NCBI RefSeq assembly: GCF_005796225.1
Contig: NZ_VAHO01000003.1
Location: 62,001-126,000 of the forward strand
DNA length: 64,000 bases
Direction of reading: 5' to 3'
From: Pseudarthrobacter sp. NamE5
Lineage (GTDB): Bacteria > Actinomycetota > Actinomycetes > Actinomycetales > Micrococcaceae
Shown: one piece after another, positions 60,177 through 64,000 of the stretch
Layout of the letters: every line of letters starts with the position of its first letter
How positions within the stretch are numbered: the first letter of the stretch is position 1
Position numbers and translations under genes: made by a program
The notes under the pieces: generated by a model
Databases searched by the model: none
Told to the model about the DNA's origin: nothing
Seen by the model: only the letters and a program-made list of their open reading frames with translations

Positions 60177-60940
60177 CAGCACAAGCACAACACCGTGCCG
60201 AGGTTCTGGAGGAGATGCTCCTCGACGCCGGGCTGTCGCAGGACGCCGAACTTCGCCGTGCACTGGTTTCGCTGGGGTCTTTTGCGGACCTCCCGATTCC
60301 TGATCCCGGCCCCGAACTTGCTGCCCTCCTGGCCCCGCCTGTTGACCAGTTGGATCGCCGCCGGAAGCTCCGGCGGCATCGGACTACCGTGGTGGGCATC
60401 GCCTTCGCCGCCGGGATGGGACTCGGTGCCACCGGAGTGGCCGCCAGTTCCGCACCCTCCGGAGGTACCGGCAGCCCTTCCGTGCAGCACCTGTTGGAAG
60501 ACTGGATGCCGTCGTGGAGCATTGCTCCATCGCCTTCGTTCGGTGCGGCGGACAGCCGGCCGCCGGCGGGCGAACCGTCACCGGAGCCCAGCGCCTTGCA
60601 GGGGGACAGCGGTCTTCCGGAGCCGGACCCGACCATTGAGCATGAAGAGCCCGCCATGCCCGACGGCGGTGCTGCGGCGGGGAAGGTGCCCGACTCCGGT
60701 GCGGCGCGGCAGCAGAAGAGCAGCAGCGGTGAGGAACCCGGCAAGGCGCCGGAGCATGCGGCGCAGGAGGCGGCAGTCCGCAGGAGCCCCGGCGGCGGCG
60801 CAGGCCAATCGTCCCCGCGGGCTCCCCAGACGCCGGCAAGCGCGGCGCACGCTGGTGAAGCAGCCAAGAGCGCAACGAAAAACGGGGCCGCCCCTGGGGA
60901 CGACCCCGTCCTGCCCTGGCTGAAAAAAGCCGACCGCTAG
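60173..60940 (+). CDS. Putative membrane anti-sigma factor
   Basis: 255 residues. A cytoplasmic part (1-68), one hydrophobic segment (TTVVGIAFAAGMGLGATGVAAS, about 71-92) and a long Pro/Ser/Ala/Glu-rich outside part (95-255). The cytoplasmic part contains no cysteine, so the common zinc anti-sigma motif HxxxCxxC is absent. The role is inferred from its overlap with the ECF gene and its topology. The extracellular part is low-complexity. Confidence 0.6.
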   Translation: MTAQAQHRAEVLEEMLLDAGLSQDAELRRALVSLGSFADLPIPDPGPELAALLAPPVDQLDRRRKLRRHRTTVVGIAFAAGMGLGATGVAASSAPSGGTGSPSVQHLLEDWMPSWSIAPSPSFGAADSRPPAGEPSPEPSALQGDSGLPEPDPTIEHEEPAMPDGGAAAGKVPDSGAARQQKSSSGEEPGKAPEHAAQEAAVRRSPGGGAGQSSPRAPQTPASAAHAGEAAKSATKNGAAPGDDPVLPWLKKADR

Positions 60941-60953
60941 ATGCCGTATGCGA

Positions 60954-61448
60954 TCAGGCGAGGACCTGGCGCTTCGATGAAATAACGCCGGTGTCGAAGC
61001 CCGCCAGGTGGAGGCCGCCGTGGAAGCGGGCATGTTCAATCTTGACGCACCGGTCCATTACGACGTTAAGCCCGGCGGCTTCAGCCCCCGCAGCCACCTC
61101 CTCATGCCAGGACCCCAGCTGCAGCCACAGCGTCCTGGCGCCGGCAGCCACCGCCTCATCCAGCACCCCTGGAAGGTCATCGTGCTTGCGGAAAACATCC
61201 ACGATATCGGGGCTCTCCGGCAGGTCGGCCAGTGAGGCGTACGTGGGCTGGCCCAGGATTTCCGTCACCACTGGATTGACGAAGTACACCTTGTAGCGGG
61301 TAGAGGACTGCAGGTAGGTGGCCACGAAGTAGCTGGCACGTGAAGGCTTGTCCGACGCGCCGACAATGGCGATGGACTTTGCTTCCCGGAGCAGGCTCAG
61401 GCGTTCGGGCGCTGACGGGCCGGTCCAGGTGCGTTCGGTGGTACTCAT
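60954..61448 (-). CDS. CoA-binding domain protein (YccU-like)
   Basis: 164 residues, one CoA-binding Rossmann domain: AKSIAIVGASDKPSRASYFVATYL near residue 24, YKVYFVNPVV near 51, and LWLQLGSWHEEVAAGAEAAGLNVVMDRC near 106. It is the free-standing form of the domain found in succinyl-CoA synthetase and ADP-forming ligases, whose partners are not known. ATG 61448 overlaps the stop of metY by four bases, so they are translated together; an in-frame start upstream (61568) lies inside metY and is rejected. Confidence 0.83.
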   Translation of the reverse strand: MSTTERTWTGPSAPERLSLLREAKSIAIVGASDKPSRASYFVATYLQSSTRYKVYFVNPVVTEILGQPTYASLADLPESPDIVDVFRKHDDLPGVLDEAVAAGARTLWLQLGSWHEEVAAGAEAAGLNVVMDRCVKIEHARFHGGLHLAGFDTGVISSKRQVLA

Positions 61449-62815
61449 GCGTTTGCTCCAATCGTGCAGGCTTCCGCGGTGGTGGCTGGTCCCGCCGCAA
61501 CCCCGGCTGCCACGGCGTCTCCCGCCGGGGCCTGCTGCGCTGCAGTCAGGGCCTGGTCCAGGTCCCACAGGATATCTTCGATGTCCTCGAGTCCCACAGA
61601 GATGCGCACCAAATCCTCCGGCACGCCTGCGGATTCCAGCTGGGCCTGGCTCAGCTGCTGGTGCGTGGTGGAGCCGGGGTGAATCACCAGGGTCCGGGAA
61701 TCACCCACGTTGGCCAGGTGCGAGGCCAGTTGCAGCGACTCGATGAACTTCTGGCCGGCGGCGCGTCCGCCCCTCACGCCGAACGAGAACACCGATCCAG
61801 GACCCAAGGGCAGGTACTTCCGCGCACGTTCGAAGTGCGGATGGGACGGTAGGCCGGAGTAGTTCACGTAGGCAACCCGGTCATCGTTCTCCAGCCATTC
61901 GGCCACGGCCTGGGCGTTCTTCAGGTGCTCGTCCAGCCGCTGCGGGAGTGTTTCCACCCCTTGCAGCAGCTGGAACGCCGACTGCGGCGACAGGGCGGGG
62001 CCGATGTCGCGCAGCTGCTCGCAGCGCAGTTTGGTGAGGAAACCGTACTCGCCGAAGTTGCCCCACCATGAGACGTTCCCGTAGGAGGGCATGGGCTCGG
62101 TCATGGTGGGGAACTTCCCGTTGCCCCAGTTGAACCGGCCGCTCTCCACGATCACGCCACCCAGGGTGGTGCCGTGCCCACCCAGGAATTTGGTGGCTGA
62201 GTGGATCACAATGTCGGCACCGTGCTCCATCGGGCGCACCAGGTAGGGCGTGCTCAGGGTGGCGTCGACCACCAGGGGGATCCCGGCGTCGTGCGCCACC
62301 TTCGCAAGTGCCGCCAGGTCCTGGACCTCCGACGACGGGTTGGCCACCACCTCCACGAAGATCGCCTTTGTGTTGTCCCGGACCGCCGCGGCGTAGTCAG
62401 CGGGGTCCGTGCCGGGGACGAACGTGGTGTCCACGCCGAAGCGGCGCAGCGTAACGTCCAGTTGGGTGACAGTGCCGCCGTACAGCTGGGAAGCGGCCAC
62501 GATGTGGTCGCCGGCCTGGGTCAGCGCGGCGAAGGTGATGAATTCCGCCGCCATGCCCGACGAGGTGGCAACTGCGCCGATCCCGCCCTCCAGTGCGGCG
62601 ATGCGCTCTTCGAACGCTGCCACGGTGGGGTTGCCGATGCGGGAGTAGATGTTGCCGTACTTCTGCAGGGCAAACAGGTTGGCGGCATCCTGGGTGTCCT
62701 TGAACACGAAGGATGTGGTCTGGTAGATCGGGACGGCCCGGGCGCCGTGCTCGGCGTCGGGGGTCCCCCCGGCGTGCAGGGCGCGGGTGCGGAAACCGAA
62801 TTTGCGGTCAGCCAT
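61445..62815 (-). CDS. metY: O-acetylhomoserine sulfhydrylase
   Basis: 456 residues of the Cys/Met metabolism PLP family. [14 protein letters not shown] at the N terminus, [17 protein letters not shown] near 62, and [16 protein letters not shown] near 209 with the PLP lysine are as in Met[22 protein letters not shown] precedes it. It makes homocysteine from O-acetylhomoserine and sulfide (direct sulfhydrylation), bypassing cystathionine. A C-terminal Ala-rich tail of ~30 residues is unusual. It begins directly at the stop of the upstream sfnG (TGATG overlap), linking sulfone use to methionine synthesis. Confidence 0.94.
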   Translation of the reverse strand: MADRKFGFRTRALHAGGTPDAEHGARAVPIYQTTSFVFKDTQDAANLFALQKYGNIYSRIGNPTVAAFEERIAALEGGIGAVATSSGMAAEFITFAALTQAGDHIVAASQLYGGTVTQLDVTLRRFGVDTTFVPGTDPADYAAAVRDNTKAIFVEVVANPSSEVQDLAALAKVAHDAGIPLVVDATLSTPYLVRPMEHGADIVIHSATKFLGGHGTTLGGVIVESGRFNWGNGKFPTMTEPMPSYGNVSWWGNFGEYGFLTKLRCEQLRDIGPALSPQSAFQLLQGVETLPQRLDEHLKNAQAVAEWLENDDRVAYVNYSGLPSHPHFERARKYLPLGPGSVFSFGVRGGRAAGQKFIESLQLASHLANVGDSRTLVIHPGSTTHQQLSQAQLESAGVPEDLVRISVGLEDIEDILWDLDQALTAAQQAPAGDAVAAGVAAGPATTAEACTIGANA

Positions 62816-64000
62816 CAGACAGCCACCGCCTCGGCCACGGGAGTGGCAGAGAGATTAAGTTCGGTTCCATTCTTGCGGGCCAGGTCGGCCTCCAGTTCGC
62901 GGACAATCGGCAGGATGTCCTTGCCGAAGGCGGCCACCTCCTCCTGGAAGTGCAGGTAGCAGGTGAGGAACAGGTTCACACCGATCTTCTTGTATTCGAC
63001 GATCCGCTCGGCAATCTGTTCCGGGGTTCCGATCAGCTGGGTCTTGAAGCCGTCGTTGTACTGGATCAGGTCCTCAAAGCTGGAATCTGCCCACATGCCC
63101 TTGCCGTCCTTGGTGGAGGCGCCGGCTTCCTGCACGGCGTCCCGGAAGCCCTCGACAGCCGGCTTGTGCGCCTTCACGACGATCTCACGAAGCGTGTCCC
63201 GGGCCTCCTTTTCGGAGTCACGGGCGATGACGAAGCCATTGAGCCCGAAGCGGGGTACGGCCAGCCGGCCTTCAGTGCCGCGGCGGGTTTCTTCGGCTGA
63301 GGCCACAACCCCGGCGATGTTGTCCTTGAAGCCTTCCAGGTCCTTGCCGTTGGAGAAGTACCAGTCCGCCACGCGGCCGGCGGTGGCCTGGGCAGCCGTG
63401 GAGTTGCCGCCGAAGAAGATCTCCGGGTGGGCGCGGCCGGGGACGTCGACGGGCGCCGGGTTCAGGGTGAAGTCGGTGATGTTGTAGTACTTGCCGGACT
63501 GGCTGTATTCCTGCTCGGTCCACAGCCCGCGCAGTACCTTGATGAACTCCTCGGTGCGGACGTAGCGCTCATCGTGCTCCAGCCATTCCAGGCCGAAGTT
63601 GGTGAACTCGGACTTCAGCCAGCCGGACACGATGTTGACGGCGGCGCGCCCGTTGGAGATGTGGTCGGCAGTGATGATGTATTTCGCGAGGACTCCGGGG
63701 TGCCACATACCGGGGTGGACCGCGGCGATCACCTTGAGTCGCTCGGTGGCAGCCAGCAGGGCAAGGCTGAACGAGGTGGCCTCGTGCTGCTTGTCCGCAC
63801 CGTAGGAGGCTGCGTAGCGGGTCTGTGTCAGGGCGTATTCGAAGCCTGACTGCTCGGCGATGCGGGCCAGTTTCCTGTTGTAGTCGAAGTCCCAGCCGGT
63901 GCGCTGTTCAATAGTGGAAACCACCAGGCCACCGGAGACGTTGGGTACCCAGTAGGCGAACTTCAGGGGTTCGGAGAGCCGGGCGACATTGCTGATCTCG
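62815..64000 (-). CDS. sfnG: Dimethyl sulfone monooxygenase, FMNH2-dependent (partial)
   Basis: The reading frame continues past the window edge; about 394 codons are visible. The N-terminal segment EPLKFAYWVPNVSGGLV, TGWDFDYNRKLARIAEQSGFEYAL and VIAAVHPGMWHPGVLAKY, and the later EIFFGGNSTAAQATAGRVADWYFSNG and SSFEDLIQYNDGFKTQLIGTPEQI are typical of SfnG in the bacterial luciferase-like family. It oxidises dimethyl sulfone to methanesulfinate with reduced FMN and O2, for sulfur use. The likely start is just outside the window. The GTG at 63924 is internal and not the true start. Operon with metY and the CoA-binding gene. Confidence 0.85.
   Translation of the reverse strand, partial: EISNVARLSEPLKFAYWVPNVSGGLVVSTIEQRTGWDFDYNRKLARIAEQSGFEYALTQTRYAASYGADKQHEATSFSLALLAATERLKVIAAVHPGMWHPGVLAKYIITADHISNGRAAVNIVSGWLKSEFTNFGLEWLEHDERYVRTEEFIKVLRGLWTEQEYSQSGKYYNITDFTLNPAPVDVPGRAHPEIFFGGNSTAAQATAGRVADWYFSNGKDLEGFKDNIAGVVASAEETRRGTEGRLAVPRFGLNGFVIARDSEKEARDTLREIVVKAHKPAVEGFRDAVQEAGASTKDGKGMWADSSFEDLIQYNDGFKTQLIGTPEQIAERIVEYKKIGVNLFLTCYLHFQEEVAAFGKDILPIVRELEADLARKNGTELNLSATPVAEAVAV

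Overview
The window is GC-rich, densely coded actinobacterial DNA. Gene content and order (nadE, pyrE, class II fbaA next to a DUF3151 gene, purA, metY-sfnG, GAF-ANTAR and STAS proteins, many GTG/TTG starts) suggest a soil member of the Micrococcaceae, of the Arthrobacter / Pseudarthrobacter / Paenarthrobacter type. That placement is inferred from protein character, not from a search. I saw no rRNA, tRNA, CRISPR array or intact transposase.

Layout. (1) 1-15.4 kb is mostly core: an ankyrin protein, a scar made of two facing gene remnants (578-1085), nadE, a flavin monooxygenase, pyrE, GAF-ANTAR and STAS-like proteins, a Tat-type hydrolase, a HAD phosphatase, a SpoU methyltransferase, a decayed gene (8322-8617), fbaA, DUF3151, a uracil-DNA-glycosylase-like protein, a short MetE-type methionine synthase behind a SAM riboswitch, an M14 carboxypeptidase and purA. 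(2) 15.5-27.6 kb is catabolic module A: two paralogous GntR/FCD regulators, a tightly overlapping minus-strand operon (nitrilase-like amidase, DUF2848, HpaB-type flavin monooxygenase, cupin, HpaC-type flavin reductase), an MHS transporter, an APC permease, a TetR regulator, an amidohydrolase and a group of small unknown ORFs. A motif GACAA(C/G)T(C/T)GTATAC, resembling the classical GntR operator, recurs at three promoters here, with a bare GCGTATACGC palindrome as a possible fourth site. (3) 27.9-48.3 kb is catabolic module B, bounded by two diverged direct repeats of about 250 bp lying 20.16 kb apart. It holds a cyclase/isatin-hydrolase-family enzyme, an MHS transporter, thiolase + DUF35 + CoA ligase, LysR, a benzoylformate-decarboxylase-like ThDP enzyme, PaaX, RidA, and an operon for an aryl-CoA route (FAH-family enzyme, cupin, thioesterase, 2-aminobenzoate-CoA-ligase-like enzyme, fused aryl-CoA hydroxylase/Old-Yellow-Enzyme protein, aromatic-acid MFS transporter), followed by an extra adenylate kinase and a 4HBT thioesterase. 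(4) 48.3-59.0 kb is a LacI-controlled uptake and catabolism cluster: two LacI regulators, a polar-amino-acid-type ABC transporter, a second nearly identical binding protein, a Gfo/Idh/MocA dehydrogenase, a DAO-family FAD oxidoreductase, a PfkB kinase and a SIS-domain deglycase-like protein. The combination points to Amadori products (fructosamines) or a related amino-sugar conjugate. (5) 59.6-64 kb returns to core-like genes: an ECF sigma factor with a putative membrane anti-sigma factor, then the sulfur operon sfnG (running off the edge) - metY - CoA-binding protein.

Module B can be read as a route into anthranilate or salicylate: isatin-type ring opening, ThDP decarboxylation, CoA activation, then oxygenation and reduction of the aryl-CoA by one fused enzyme, with RidA available for an enamine intermediate. 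Substrate assignments in modules A, B and the LacI cluster are inferences from family membership and neighbourhood. The families themselves, the overlaps, the riboswitch, the hairpins, the operators and the repeats are read directly from the sequence.
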